Below, piece after piece: positions 47,631-60,100 of a DNA stretch of 64,000 nucleotides; position 1 is the stretch's first letter, and every line of letters begins with the position of its first letter. The translations under genes were made by a program, and so were the position numbers. The stretch spans positions 1 through 64,000 of the forward strand of contig CDMY01000688.1 in assembly GCA_001179505.1 (NCBI GenBank). Direction: 5' to 3'. The notes beneath the pieces are model-generated. The model did not search any database. It saw only the letters and a list, made by a program, of their open reading frames with translations, and was not told the DNA's origin. This stretch comes from Vitrella brassicaformis. Lineage: Eukaryota > Sar > Vitrellaceae.

Positions 47631-48104
47631 CGTGAGTGACTCAATGCGTTCGCGCGTTAGGTGCACTCACTGCACGGCCCAGCAGCCAATTCAGCTAGAG
47701 AGCATACCACACGGCACAAGCACCAGGGCCAGCTGAGCGTCTGAATCCACCCAGGCACAGCCGCTGTCTGAGGCAGTCGCTGGAACAGAAGATATTCTTC
47801 TGCTCTATCTTGACAGAGCAGAAACAAAGGCAGGGGACGCTCTTCACCTACACGGCAATGTCCTCTTGTGTGCCCGAGGCGCTCTTTTTGCCGAGGAGAG
47901 CTGCGGATCGCTGATGCACATCTGCGAGCTAAGGAGGAAGAGAAAACGAAACGCGCCACGGAGGTACGGAGCAGTGTGCAGTGACAAGGCTGATGCAATT
48001 GAATCAGATCAGCCAGGTTGCGTCTCATCTGCAGTCTCGTTCATCTCATTCATCGCCCCAAGCCCCCACCCGAAACAGCGAATTCATCAAGTAATCAACC
48101 GACC
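47631..48104. other. Divergent promoter spacer (NHE / TTC12-like)
   Basis: 474 bp between opposite start codons with no repeat and no exon that I can see; it must carry both promoters. Confidence 0.5.
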
Positions 48105-51100
48105 ATGTCGGATGACGCCGTGATGCCTCCCGAAGGCATCTCCGAGGACCTGGCAAGAAAGGCCGCCCAGCTGGCCTCCGTGCAGCCACCTGGATCCGAC
48201 GATGTCGACGACTTCCTGGAGCGTGTGGAGGACATCACGGCCACAATCACCTCGCTGGTGGAGGGCAAGGTCAAGCCCGAGGAGGTTGACGATGATATAG
48301 CTCGTGAGGAGAGGCGGCAGCGGGCGAAATTGAGGGCCATGGAGGAGGCTGCGAGGGCCGCCAGGGAGGCGGACGAGAAGAGGCGGCTGTATGGGCGGGA
48401 GGGCAAGGGGGAGGGGGACAAGTATCAGTGGTTCTGCAAGCGCTGCTTTGTCGAGTATGAGGAGGACAGCCTCGATGGCCACGAGCAATGCAGGCGATGC
48501 GGCAGGCAGGTACATATATCACATTTCGGCCCACCTACTCACCTAACCCGGATGGATATTCAGCTGCAAATCGCTGTGTGTGTGTGTGTGTCTGTCTGTC
48601 TGTCTGTCTGTCTGTGTTGTGTGTAAGCAGCTGATGAGTCGTGCTGCCCGTCATGCAGAGCTTCACGCCAAGGTGGAGCAGCTCAAGGAGGACAAAGCAC
48701 AACACCTCTCACGCAAAGACAGGTAGGTGCATCAGTTTCAAGGCCGCGACGGACCCCTCTCTCACCACAAGCCTTCTGTTCTATTATCTGCAGGTGGCTG
48801 CGGTGGAAGAAGTCTCAGGAGCTGCTTGGCCGAGGCAAGAGCATCAACTACACCAAGTGGGACTACTGGGAGCCGGAGAGCGATGAGGATGACCAAGACA
48901 CCGGCCCACCAATCGTGCCCGAAGACGACCCCAACTTCAAGGCACTGGAGAAGGAAATGACAGCCAGCGCCACAAAGTGAGACAACGACGCTAGCTGGTG
49001 TAGCTGGGCTGGTGTGTCGGATGCACACGAACGGGTGAATGTAATGTGTGTGCGTCAGGCGGTCAGATCGGTGGAAAACGGCTGAGCAGTGTCGGTTGCG
49101 CGGCAACGAGTCGTTGCGCGAGAAGGACTACGTCAGGGCGGTGGAGCACTACCAGGAGGGCCTCGACTACCGCAAGGACATGCTGCCCCTCTGGACCAAC
49201 AAGGCACTCGCGGAACTCAAGCTCTTCAGATGGACCGACGCACAACGCTCCTGCACACAGGTCGGTGTCAACACACCAGACACAGAGAGGTAGGGAGATG
49301 GACAGACAGACCAGACCCTCTGTGTGCGTGTGTGTGCAGGTCTTGGATTATGTTGAGGTGTTTGAGGAGAGCTACGCGAGTCGGCCTGACGTGTGCTTCA
49401 AGGCTCTCACAAGGCGAGCTCTCGCTCTGAGGGGCCAGAAGCAGTATGAGGCCGCCCAGCACGACCTGGAGGCCGCACACAAGCTCTTCCCCAAAGACAA
49501 GGAGGCCATCAAGCTACTCGAAGACACCAAGGTGACGACTCAATAATGCCAAAGTCAGTTCTCTGTGCTCATTCTCCTTTCTGTGTTCATTAATTGTGGT
49601 CTGTCTGCAGATAGCCGTTCAGGAGGTCCAGCAGCTGCGGCAGTCAACCAAGGACCACCACGAGCAGCAGCAGGCCGACAGCCCCGCATCACGCACCACT
49701 GAAGCCGAGTCACCGACCAGCGACAGGCTGGAAGGCGATTTGGCTGTGGTGGAGAGCAGCCAAGTCCGACCCCACGAGTGCAAGGCATCAGCCAGCGACC
49801 TGCAAAGGGCATCAGGGCTGCTCGCTGTGTCGACCAAGAGCCTGGCTGAGCTGTCGTCGCGTGCCTGTGCGGAGCTGAAGGGCCTCCTGGAAGGATCTGC
49901 AGATGTGCGGAGGTGGTTCTGCATGGCACCGAATCGACCCAAGGCCGGCATCACCATCGCTATCGAGGTGGGTGGGGGTGGGGGAGAGATAAATAAAGGG
50001 ATTGGCACGCAACTGGACCATGGATGCACGTGTGGCTGGCTTGTCATTGTGGTGCTTTCTGCTCGAAGGATGTGAGGGCGTGTGCGCAGAAGATCCGACT
50101 GGATCCATCTCTCGGCAAGACACTGGCTGCGGCGCCGAAAGACCCGCTCGTGAAGGGCTCTCAGCGGGCCACTGAACTGTTGGACATCGTCGTGACGGAC
50201 AATGCATGGGCATGCAATCTTGCTCTCGAGGCCGCCAGACCTCTGCTCACTCTCGTGGCCGAAGGCATCGCAAGAAACAGGGCTCTCATGGTCAGTGCCG
50301 GTGAAAGAATGGGATGAGCGAAGCTGACTTCATCGTGTCGTCACCTCTGCCGTCTGTTTGTGTGGTGTCCTGTCCACCCAGGTGCTGGAAGAGATGTCTC
50401 ACTTCGACCTGCCGCGCAAGTCGTTGGCCGATGCCCTCCTGCGCGACGATCACCGCGTGTCGATGCTGGTGCAGCTGATAGCGTCCTTCCAGTCGCCAGT
50501 GGACGAGGAGCAGGACGACCTCGTGAAGATCCTCCTGGCCGCAGCCCACGAGGTGGGGCTGCCCGACATCCCGGTGCCCCGCCTCATATCAGATGGACGC
50601 ACCGGTCAGTCAGCAATCAAGGACAGACCGAGGAGAGTCGGGAAGATGGGATGGCAAGTGTTTCCGTTGTCAGATGCTGAGGTGGCGTGTGCGCTTCTCG
50701 GCAACCTGGCGCTTGAGCCGACGGTGAGGCGGCGGCTTCGCGAGTGTGCCGTGGACATCGTGTCGGCCGCTCTGAAGTACATCCGACCCAACGACCCCGT
50801 TGCCTGTGAGCGGGGCGCCACACTCATCCTCAATGCAGCACAGGTAGGTACCCACACACTGCAGCACACACAGGCAGGAGCTGCGATGCATCCGGTGTGG
50901 GTCGTGATATATCCTCAGGATGAGTTGATCAGCGAGGAGATTGCCCGCCACAGCTTCGCCCCCATCCTCGTGACGCTCAAGAATGAGAAGAATGAGTCTG
51001 CCGGCGAGATCCGCTACCTCCCCCGCATCCAGAAGCTGCTGGGCATCCTCGTCAACGGCACCACACGGTCGCCAGCAGCCAGACATGAGCTCGTCACCAT

Positions 51101-51971
51101 GCGGGAGGCGATGGACGTCCTGCTGATCTATGCCAAGTCGACTGACGAGGTGGTGTGTCAGCGGGCCATGGCGCTGCTGTTCCGAATGGTGACGGATGGG
51201 GTCACTGTGGGTGAGGGGGCCGTGGCTGCACTCGTGATGGCCATCGACGGGGCGCTGGAGCTCCACACAGGGAGGGAGGAAGTGCCTGAGGTAGGAGGGA
51301 GGCAAGAAGGGATGGGTGCCTGTCAGCCATTGAATGACATGACACGATTTCATCTGTGAATGAAGGGATTCGGTTTGTGTTCAGGTGGTGGGTGCGTCTG
51401 TGCGCCTATTCTGCGCCTTGGTGACCAAGAAAGGCGTCCGCTCAACGGTCGCCGAGTTTCAGAGGTCACCCGCCATGCCGCGCCTCCCCCGCGTCTTGTT
51501 GCGCATCTTCCAGTGCTTCAAGAAGCTCACGCCCACCCGGGACGTGCCGTCCGAGGAGGCCTCATCGCCACCATCGCAGCTGAGGGGCAACATCTGCCTC
51601 CTCATATCGAGGCTCGCGCAAGCACAAGAGGAGGCCTTGGGTGTGCTCAAGAGTGGGGACGCACTGGCCGAGAGAAATGGGTGAGCTGCTACCGCACAGC
51701 GAGGAGTCGGAGCACCTGGCTGACATGTCTGTCACGGGGTGTGTGTGTGTGTGTGTGCAGGCCAACAGATGTGTTGCGGTCGCTCGATTTGCGCCCGTTG
51801 GTGTCGCCGGTGATTGAGTGTCTGCGTCGTGAGCCGCCCAAGAGCGGCCCGCAGCAGAACGCTGCTGTGGCGCTGACACGCTTGGCGCGTGTGGAGTGCT
51901 ACCGCGACACTGTAAGAGCGCTGCATGGGTTTGAGGCTTTGCACCAGATAGCTGCCAAGGCGCTGAACTGA
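48105..51971 (+). CDS. TPR/ARM protein resembling TTC12, with a four-Cys insert
   Basis: ATG 48105 (MSDDAVMPPEGISEDL), TGA at 51969-51971. Segments in order: DVDDFLERVEDITATITSL near the N-terminus; a charged helix; WFCKRCFVEYEEDSLDGHEQ then CRRCGRQ, a CxxC-x15-CxxC knuckle (48431-48508); INYTKWDYWEPESDEDD; two to three TPRs (CRLRGNESLREKDYVRAVEH, PLWTNKALAELKLFRWTDAQ, FKALTRRALALRGQKQYEAA); then long armadillo/HEAT-like helices from about 49860 (VACALLGNLALEPTVRRRL, AMALLFRMVTDGVTVGEGAV, NAAVALTRLARVECYRDTV). The order helix-TPR-ARM and the opening motif fit TTC12, a cytoplasmic co-chaperone for dynein-arm preassembly in motile cilia. Flagellated stages are known in chromerids. Other TPR-ARM co-chaperones cannot be excluded. 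Confidence 0.6.
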
Positions 51972-52684
51972 CTGAAACAAACATGATGGGTCGGGAGGGA
52001 TGGGGTATGTTCACCGCTGCTGGCTGCGTGCTCATGCGTTGTACATGTCTGTCGTGTAGACCCTAGACTCAGGGGGGGAATTCATTGCTGGATGGATGGG
52101 AGAGTAAGGTCAAGTGAAGTTGGATGATTTGCTGCATCGCCGCTGACAGCGAGGGCCCGCCAGCTGCGATGGACCAGTCGCCTTAGAGATGCCAGGCGTC
52201 GGTCGGTCATCGACAGTTACGAGCCAGATAAGTGGGCAGGGTTGGGAACGGAGGACAATGGGGCTTTCCTGTCGGTGTCGACGGAGGGTTTTCAGTTCAC
52301 ACTCGGTGAGCTGGAAGTGTACAATCTCGGATTGTGTTGCATTGCACGTGCGGGGACATAGCGGGGGTGTGTCAGTATGACTGACATGCTATGTGCAGAG
52401 TGAGTGAATGGCATGAAACTATGTCAGCCGACCTGACTGACATATTTTGATGCGCGAAATATCGATTTGTGCAACGTCAGGCGTATACAAGCGTTCTCTT
52501 GGCACACAAACGTGTTTGCAAATTCAATACGAGATGGTCCTCCATCGCTCTCGCACTCACATACACGCCTTTTGTTCACTCCTCCCCCACGACGCCTTTC
52601 CCCCAACTCTCTAGAGAACTGAATCCCTCAAACACAATACACACCAACTAAGCTAGCTTTCTTTCGGCCCATTCATTCGTCTTG
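51972..52684. other. Convergent spacer
   Basis: About 710 bp between stop codons, lower in GC toward the right end. No exon, tRNA or long repeat recognised. Confidence 0.55.
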
Positions 52685-53792
52685 TCATTTCGTCCGCATC
52701 TCAGCCTTGTGCTCAAAGTACTCCCATATCTAAGATAGCAGGCAGCCAGGCAGTGAATCGACAGACAGGTGTTTCTTCTTCATTCCTGCTCACCTCGTCG
52801 GCTGCGATGCCGCAGTCGCCAATGAGATACTGCACCACTTGCCGCTTCATCAGTGGCCCCACGGGCAGCTCGACACCGGCATGCTGGGCGAACTCCTTGA
52901 GCCGCTTGAGAGAGAACAACGCCTCTATCTGCTCCACGTCCCTCGCCACGCTGTTTGCATCACGCCCCTGTGCCGCATCGTCACTCCCAGATGGTGCCAC
53001 TGTCCTATTTCGCCGCTGCAGCAGGGTGAGCGCCCGCAGGGTGGGGTTGTCAGCGATGGCCGCGGCTTGACGCGACCGATATCTCTCCTCGGCCGCCTGC
53101 AGGCGCCGCCACCGCAGCCTCGCATCCGCGAAGGCATCCATCTCATCCTCTTGCTCCTCCTGCTGCTCCTGCTCGCCTGGCCGACCCACAAACGCGTCGA
53201 CGTCGTTGATGCTGCGGTCGCTGAGCCACTCCTCCACTGTCTGCTCGTCTTGTGCGGCCGCCTGGAGTTCGTCGAGCTTGTCCATCATGGTGGCCAGGTA
53301 CTCTTCAGCCTCCTCCTGCCTCTTGCTGGGCTTCCGCGGCCGGCGGGGAAATGCGGCGAACAGCTCCTCGGGCGCCCTTGACAGCTCCTCGTCCAGATCA
53401 GCAATGAACTCCTATACAGTACGTGTGTGCAGCACATGGGAAGCCATCACATCTCATGCCCAAAACAAATGTGTCCTGTGCGGGTCGGGTGTGCATGCCA
53501 TGCGCACCTCCATGACTTTCTTCTTCTTGGGCTGCGGCTCCAGCGCCTGCCAGTCCTCCACAGGCCCTGGGCCGTCCGACTCCGCACTGAGTAGAGCAGA
53601 TGAGTGTGGGTCCGGGAGAGACCGCAAAGCGAAGATCTGACGCATCCGGACGGCTGCAGGGATAGGCATGAAGCACATGGCACGCTGACATCTCGATAGA
53701 GACCACAGCAACCCACACACGACGGCTCTTCGGCGATGGCGCCCAGCAGAGGGCGGAGCAAAAGGATAACACGGATGCCGCTGGCCTTCCAT
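52685..53792 (-). CDS. Uncharacterised protein with SAP-like C-terminal motif
   Basis: ATG at 53792 (MEGQRHPCYPFAPPSAG), TGA at 52685-52687, about four exons. A basic N-terminus is followed by GPVEDWQALEPQPKKKKVME, then a long helical, Gln/Glu-rich exon (53413-52797; EELFAAFPRRPRKPSKRQEE, KLDELQAAAQDEQTVEEWLS). Near the end, FSLKRLKEFAQHAGVELPVG then MKRQVVQYLIG has the h-x-x-L-x-x-x-x-x-x-G spacing and K-x-x-x-V-x-x-L ending of a SAP helix-hairpin, a DNA/RNA-binding fold. The last exon is very short (IWEYFEHKAEMRTK). A nuclear role is a guess. Divergent from the ISP-like gene by 199 bp. Confidence 0.5.
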
Positions 53793-53991
53793 TGATGCCA
53801 CAGAGCGCGTGGAGAGCTTCAGAGAGAAGGACTTTTCCACTCGCACGGCGGCTCGCATTGCAAGCTCACATTCATATCCCCTTTCGGATCTGGTTTGGGA
53901 AAGCCCTTCCTTTGTGTTCAATCTGGCTACCGAAGCGGCAGGTTCGACCTCGGTTCTGCTCAACTGTCGCATCTGCCCCCCCGAGGAATCG

Positions 53992-54847
53992 ATGAGCGGA
54001 CCGAGCGCCCTCTCGACGCTCTTCTGTGGCTGCTGTGCCACGGGCGCCACTGACACGGCGGGCCAGGTCAACGTCGGACCTCACACCTCAAATCAAGTGC
54101 TCGGACTCCAGGGTGAGCGAGCAACGGCTGAGAGGGTCGCGGGCGGACAGGACAGGCGGGGAAGAGAGGCAGACAGGCACACAGATCAGACAGCCAGAGC
54201 TGCCTGGTATCTGGAATCGCTGTTTGTGTTTGTTGTGGTTTCTGTGTCTGTCTGTCTTGTGCCAAGCAGATATCCCGGAGCTGAAGCCGACCACCGATGC
54301 CCAGCAAGGACCCGAAAGCGGTGAGGGGGGACGACAGAGAGCAAACTGCTGACGCAAGCAAGCATTCATCACGTGTGTGTCGGCTCGGCAGCTGTGCCCA
54401 AGTCGGACAGCCCGCCCCCCTGGGAGTCCCACAAGGTTGCGGAGGGGGAGGCGGCCGGCGGCGTCAGCCCCGCACCAGGCAGGGCCGAGTCAAGGGTCGC
54501 GAAGATGACCGCAGAGGAAAAGGTAGCTGCAGAAGGGAAGGCTTCAGGACGACCGCGCAGTGACAACAAAATGGCATTTGTCGTGTTGTGTGTGGTGGGG
54601 GTCGTCAGGAGAAGGAGAAGGCTCGTCTGCAGAAGCTCGTCAAGGAGTTTGCAAAGGTGAGGATGGGCTGAAACGAACGATGGCACATGGTCAGGGATGA
54701 CACGGACGGGGGTGTCTGTGGTGTGGCGTGTGGGTGTTCAGGACGCGGTCAAGGGCATTGACCTGCAGTGCGTCAACTATGAGACGGGTATGCCAACACA
54801 GAGGGGCGGGGAGGGAAGGATGGCACCGTTGCTGACGGTCGGGGCAT

Positions 54848-54880
<33 letters not shown>

Positions 54881-55549
54881 AGGGGAGATGATCAAGGTCA
54901 AGTTCTCCATGGATGGCTACCTCACGGTAGGCATGAGCACCACAGCCATTCGATCGCCTCTGCCCTCACCCATGTGTATGTGGGTTGACATATCTGCAGA
55001 GTTTCACGGTGACTCCCGTCGACAAGACCGACCCCATCGCACTGCCGCCATCACTCGCCAAAGTCGACATGAAATTCGTAAGTCTCAACCCACCACCGCC
55101 CACGGCCCACATGCACACAGCTTATCGTCTGCGTGATTTCCTGCACTCAGATCTCGGCCGTTTTCAAGGGCGGGGAGATCCTTCGCAAGGTCAGTCAGCC
55201 CACTCGCTCACAACGGACAGCAGAGCAGTAAGGTCAGTCTCCTGTCTTCTGCCTTTGCACAGTGTCCGGATTTTTATGCGCGTGATGACGTCAATGACAT
55301 CGTTGGCATGGAGGTCGACCCCGAGAAGAAGCAGCTTTTCTTCCACTTCGAGGAGTCCTACCTCAGGGACAAATTCTACACATGCCTCAAAATACTCAGG
55401 TATACCAGTCTGGGACACGAGCGGAGAGAAGACATTCACGAGGCATACGCGTGTGGCGCTGGCTCTACTTGCACGTGTGTGTGTGTTTTTGTGTGTGTGT
55501 TGTGAGCAGGCTGTCTGTTGAAGTCAGCAAGACCAAGGGCGGCGAGTGA
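53992..55549 (+). CDS. ISP-like protein with PH-like C-terminal domain
   Basis: Nine or ten exons give a protein of about 244 residues: MSGPSALSTLFCGCC with a Cys cluster at the N-terminus, a disordered Pro/Ser linker, a helix EKARLQKLVKEFAKDAVKG, then beta-strands (IDLQCVNYETGEMIKVKFSM, SFTVTPVDKTDPIALPPSL, ISAVFKGGEILRKCPDFYAR, VDPEKKQLFFHFEESYLRD) and a closing helix KFYTCLKILRLS. Helix plus PH-like barrel after an acylatable N-terminus is the layout of the alveolate ISP family (inner-membrane-complex sub-compartment proteins), which use myristoyl/palmitoyl anchors at the pellicle. Gly is at position 3 rather than 2, so only the cysteines are candidate acylation sites. Family call is by pattern and moderate only. 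Confidence 0.5.
54849..54878 (+). repeat. (TG)n run at an intron end of the ISP-like gene
   Basis: About fourteen TG units directly precede the TCCAG acceptor of an intron. Confidence 0.85.
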
Positions 55550-57120
55550 ATGCTGGCCTGACAAGATACTACTCGTTTTATTGGCGGCGGGGAGGGGCGG
55601 GGGCGATCGAGTGGGCACCTGTGTGCACCTGTGTATTGTGGTGGGTGTGAGAGACAGCGAGCTCTTTTATAACGCGAATGGTCCCGGCCAGCCAGCCATG
55701 CATGCCACCCACCCCCCACCCCCCCACCCACATCGCAGCATGCTCGTAACCCCTCTGCTGATCAAGCAGGCCAAGTCTTTTTTCCATGCCCCTCTCAGAG
55801 CTTTTCTATCTATCTAGCCGTTCTTCGCTGCTTCCTTCCGTCATGTTATTTGCTTCTATGCGTGATGTTTCCATCCATCTAATCTCACTCACTTTCTTAG
55901 CTGAACAGACAGACCCTGCACGCGTCTATGGCCTGCTGCTGCGTGTGTATGCGATGGGTGTGTATGCGTCTCGTGTCGTGTACGTGTGTGTGTGTGTGTA
56001 CTCGTGTGAAGGTATGTATGTGTATGTGTGTGTGTGTGTGTGTGTATGTCTTTTTACGACTGCCTACCTTGTTACGTACGTACGTCAGTATGTATGCGTG
56101 TGGATGCATGCGATGCGTGGCCGCCTCTCTCTCGCACCTAATCTCATCTCATCTCATCTCATCATATCATATCTTGCCTCATCTCAGCTCATCTCCCTGA
56201 GTCTCTCTCCCCATCTCTCTATCTCCTTCCTTCTTGCCATTTGAGTCACTCACGTCAGTCAGTCAGTCAGTCACTCCCTGCCTCCCTGACTAACTCTCCA
56301 TCTGCCCTGTTTTGGTGCCTGGGTACATGCATGGGTGGGTGGGTGGGCTGAATCAATGAATGTCCTCTGGCTGGCACACACCGGCTGACCTGGTCAGCCA
56401 GCCGGTCGGCGAGCCTTTTGTCAATCTAGTCGATCCACTCCCCAAGACCCGACTGCGAGTGACTTCCTCTACGTGTCTCCATCAATCGGTGTCTGGGTGC
56501 TTTTTGTCTCGGCTTTATCGAGCATGTGGCTGGCTGGCTGGCCGGCTGGCGGCCGGGGGATTTGTAACACAACACAACACAAGTCAGGTGTATGAGGGAG
56601 GGAGGGAGGGAGGAATGGTTTGATTGATGCATGGCGGCACAACATAACCCAAGCCACACATGAGGCATGGCATCCATGGTCGAGTGCAGTGCGTCCGTCC
56701 CTTTTATCCCTAGCTGCCATCCATCTGCATGTGCCTCCGACTCATGTGGTGCATGCAGGGCATACACGATATGGATGGACATGATGTTATTGATGATCGA
56801 TGACCCGTCTGGTGATAATACGTACGTGAAATGCAAAAAACAGCAGGAACGCCGCAGCGCCTCCGCTTCTCGCCGGACTGGCCACCTGCACCATCAGCAT
56901 CAGCATCAGCACCTGCAGCTGCCAAAGCCATCTTCTCACACGCAACAACAAGAGATTCACTCATTCCCTTGATTGACAAACAAGTGCGGTCATCATGTCT
57001 CACTCAAAGGTCCGCTAACCTACCCACTCACAGATGCACACACACACACACACAGGCACATCCATCCATCCATCCACAACTGGACCATGCCCCTCACCCC
57101 CTCCCTGTCGGTCGACACGC
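55550..57120. other. 1.57-kb convergent spacer rich in simple repeats
   Basis: Between the ISP-like and E4-like stop codons. It contains (TG)n at 55985-56047, TCATC pentamers at 56141-56196, GGGT and GTCA tetramers near 56260-56348, GGGA near 56600, and CA/CATC runs near 57035-57075. No gene recognised. Confidence 0.6.
56141..56196. repeat. (TCATC)n pentamer repeat
   Basis: Four clean ATCTC/TCATC pentamers followed by several degenerate units. Confidence 0.75.
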
Positions 57121-60100
57121 TCAGCCGACATTCGCCGGTCTCCGCGTCATCTGGATGACCATGCCGGCCCTGACGCCCTTCTCCCCCACCGTCACGCCAG
57201 GCTGTGTCTTGTGCGGCAGCTCATGGCCCGTCATCAGGAACCGCAGCAGGTCCGTCGAGGGCGCCACGCCGCCCTCACTCTCACCCAGCTTGTTTGCGAA
57301 AGCTTGCGCGAAGTCGCCCAGTGTGGTGTCGACCGTCAGCTGGATCTCCATGGTGGATCCCGAGCCCACCATCTGGACCTTGACGGTGAAGGAGCCGTCC
57401 TCGTGCTGCGAATGGTCGGTGTCGTCTTGTGTGGTGGGGTGGGCGGCGATGTAGCCCTCGGGGTCGGCCAGGAAGGCGTGGATCTTCTCCTTGAGATCAG
57501 GCACTGACAAACAGACAGACAGACAGACAGACAGGAACGGACACGTGTGTGGTTGCGGGGTGTGTCTGTGTCTGTGTCTGTCCGTGTGTGTGTGTGTGTG
57601 TGTGTTGTGCTGACCTTCCTCTACGTCGTTCTTGGCATCGAACAGCATGCTGCCGCCCTTCTTGTAGGGGTCCTCGGCCTTCCCGTCAGGCCGCGTGATC
57701 TTGTCCAGTGTCGTGCTGACACACAAGCCCAAGCCCAAGCATGTGTGTGACATACATGTCATGACACACGAGTGTGTCTGTCTGTGTGGGGTGGTCTGTG
57801 TGCCTTACTAGTCGACGACGGTGCCGGTCGGCAGCCGTCGAGGCTCCTTCATGATCTCACCCGTCAGCGAATCGATGAACTGATTGATGATACACACAGG
57901 CCAGCAGCAACCACAATCATGAGGCAGGCCTCTTGGGTGTCTGTCACGCTGTGACAATGTCGTGTACTGACCTCTGGCGGGGCCATCTCGGTGAGCCGCA
58001 TTTCCTCACTGGCGCGCTCCTTGGTCTCGCGCAAGGTCGCGCCAATCCTCGCTACCTGCATAATGGTCGAATAAACAGCGATGTCATGACACAGGGGAGG
58101 GAGGAGTGGGCGCGGTCGGCCTCGCTGGCTGACCATGCTGGCGAATTTGTTCCATGTTGCCCGATCTAGCAACGACTCACGGTACAGGATGTTTCCTACA
58201 CGCAAGGAGGGGAAGGGGAGAATGGGTGGACAGTGAGAGTGGAATGAAAGAGCACTGATTGCGTCGCCCCCAGCTGTTCTGTTCTGTGCGGCGTACTTGC
58301 TTTGTGGAAGGTGTCAATGCGGAAGTTGCGATCGTCCATCTGCACCTGCACACACCACACACCACACCATCTGCCTTGCCGCATCTCCCTCCTCTTTATC
58401 TCACCCTCTCGAGGAACTTGTCGGCCGACATGGGCGTCTTGTGCGTCGATGTGGCGGCCGCACCGGCGTCGAACTGGCCGTGACTGAAGAGGTCCGCATA
58501 CATCTGCCCAACCCAGCCGAGCATCTCACGAATGTTGAGGCCATAGCGCTCGGGGTGCGAACACTGTGCTCACACACACACACACACACAGACAGGTACG
58601 GTATCCGATGTGCGCATGTGGGGCACTGCGTGTTGACCTTGAGGTTGAGAGCCTGCGGCCCGACGAGTCGTGTGATGATCATGTTGAGCACCCGCACCAC
58701 CTCGTCGAAGAGGGCCACGCTCTCCGTCATGAGCACCGACACGTGGCGGCCGTATTGACGCACCACGAAGTGCAACGTCTCTAACAACTTGACGCCCGTC
58801 TGGTGTGCACACACCACACCACACGAGACACACTATGGCATATGCCGCCCCCGTGTGTGCGTGTGTGTGTGTGTGTGGATGTGTTGCGAACCGGCAGCTG
58901 GTAGAGTCCGTTTCGATGCTCTGGCGAGAGTTGCTGTATGGCTTGCTGCGGATTGACGCCGCCGTCCTGCAGCCTGCAGAACACGCAACCCAACACCACA
59001 CACACACACACACACACAGACACACATATAAGATTTCGCCCCCCGTCGGTGCTCATTCTGTCTGCCCCGTTGTCATGCCACTGACCTCTTCAACTCGGCT
59101 ATGGCGTCCAGGCCCTCCTCGACGTAGCTGATGGCGTCCTGGCATATGCTGCGGACGAACGCCGCCATCTTCATCGGCATCGCGTCAAACGACCTGGTCA
59201 CCACGTCGCGGAAGATCTTGATCTCCTTGACAATCTGCCAAACCACACACACACAGAGCAACAGAATGCAGCCACTCACTCTGTCGGCCGCTTCCTCCCT
59301 CCGTCCCGTGCTCACCCGAACGAACAGCCGAGCGCCATCCGATTTGGCCTCGACGTTGCCCACCTACACGAATGCATATCGACACGTCATTCATCGGCCA
59401 ATCTCACGCACACAAGCTGTCCCCCCTCTCTGACAACACGAAGTACAAGAGTTGCTGACCCACACATTTTCCCAAATGATGCCCTCCCGCTGCTGGAAGG
59501 TGAAGTAGGTGATGATGGCCGGGATGAGGTGCGCGTTGGCCAGCACGCTGTCGCCCAGCTGGCGCGTCCAGTGTGGGTCACTCGAGAACAGCATCGACTC
59601 CAGAAGCCCCTATATATGTCGAAACCAAAATGGCAGGTGGGGTGCCATGGGGTGGATGTGCCCTTTTGTGGCTTACGAATGCCTTCTTGAGGACATCCAC
59701 CCGTCTGAAGTAGCTGGGGGCGCCGACGATCAGCAGCACGAACGCGATGACGAGCTGCGGGTCCAGCACGCTGCGGTCGGCCGCCGTGTGAGAGTGGAAG
59801 ACGAAGTCCACGCCCACGAGTGTGTCCATCACCAGCCACTCTGGCAAGAGCATCAGCTCCACCGGCCCGCGGCTCTCCTCACCGTTGTCCAGACACTCCA
59901 CGGCGACGACCCCCTCCGACAGCTTGTCTTCGTCGAGAGTCGCCAGGTCAGCCTGCTCCTCGTCCATCAGCCACTTCAGCAAGCTGTCGTACTTGGGAGG
60001 GCAGGGGGGGATGGGCGTGTCGGGCGAGCGGAGCAGCCTGAAGGGGTCCGGTGGGGAGCTGGGATGGGGCCGTGGTGACGTGGGTGACAGTGTGGGCGAC

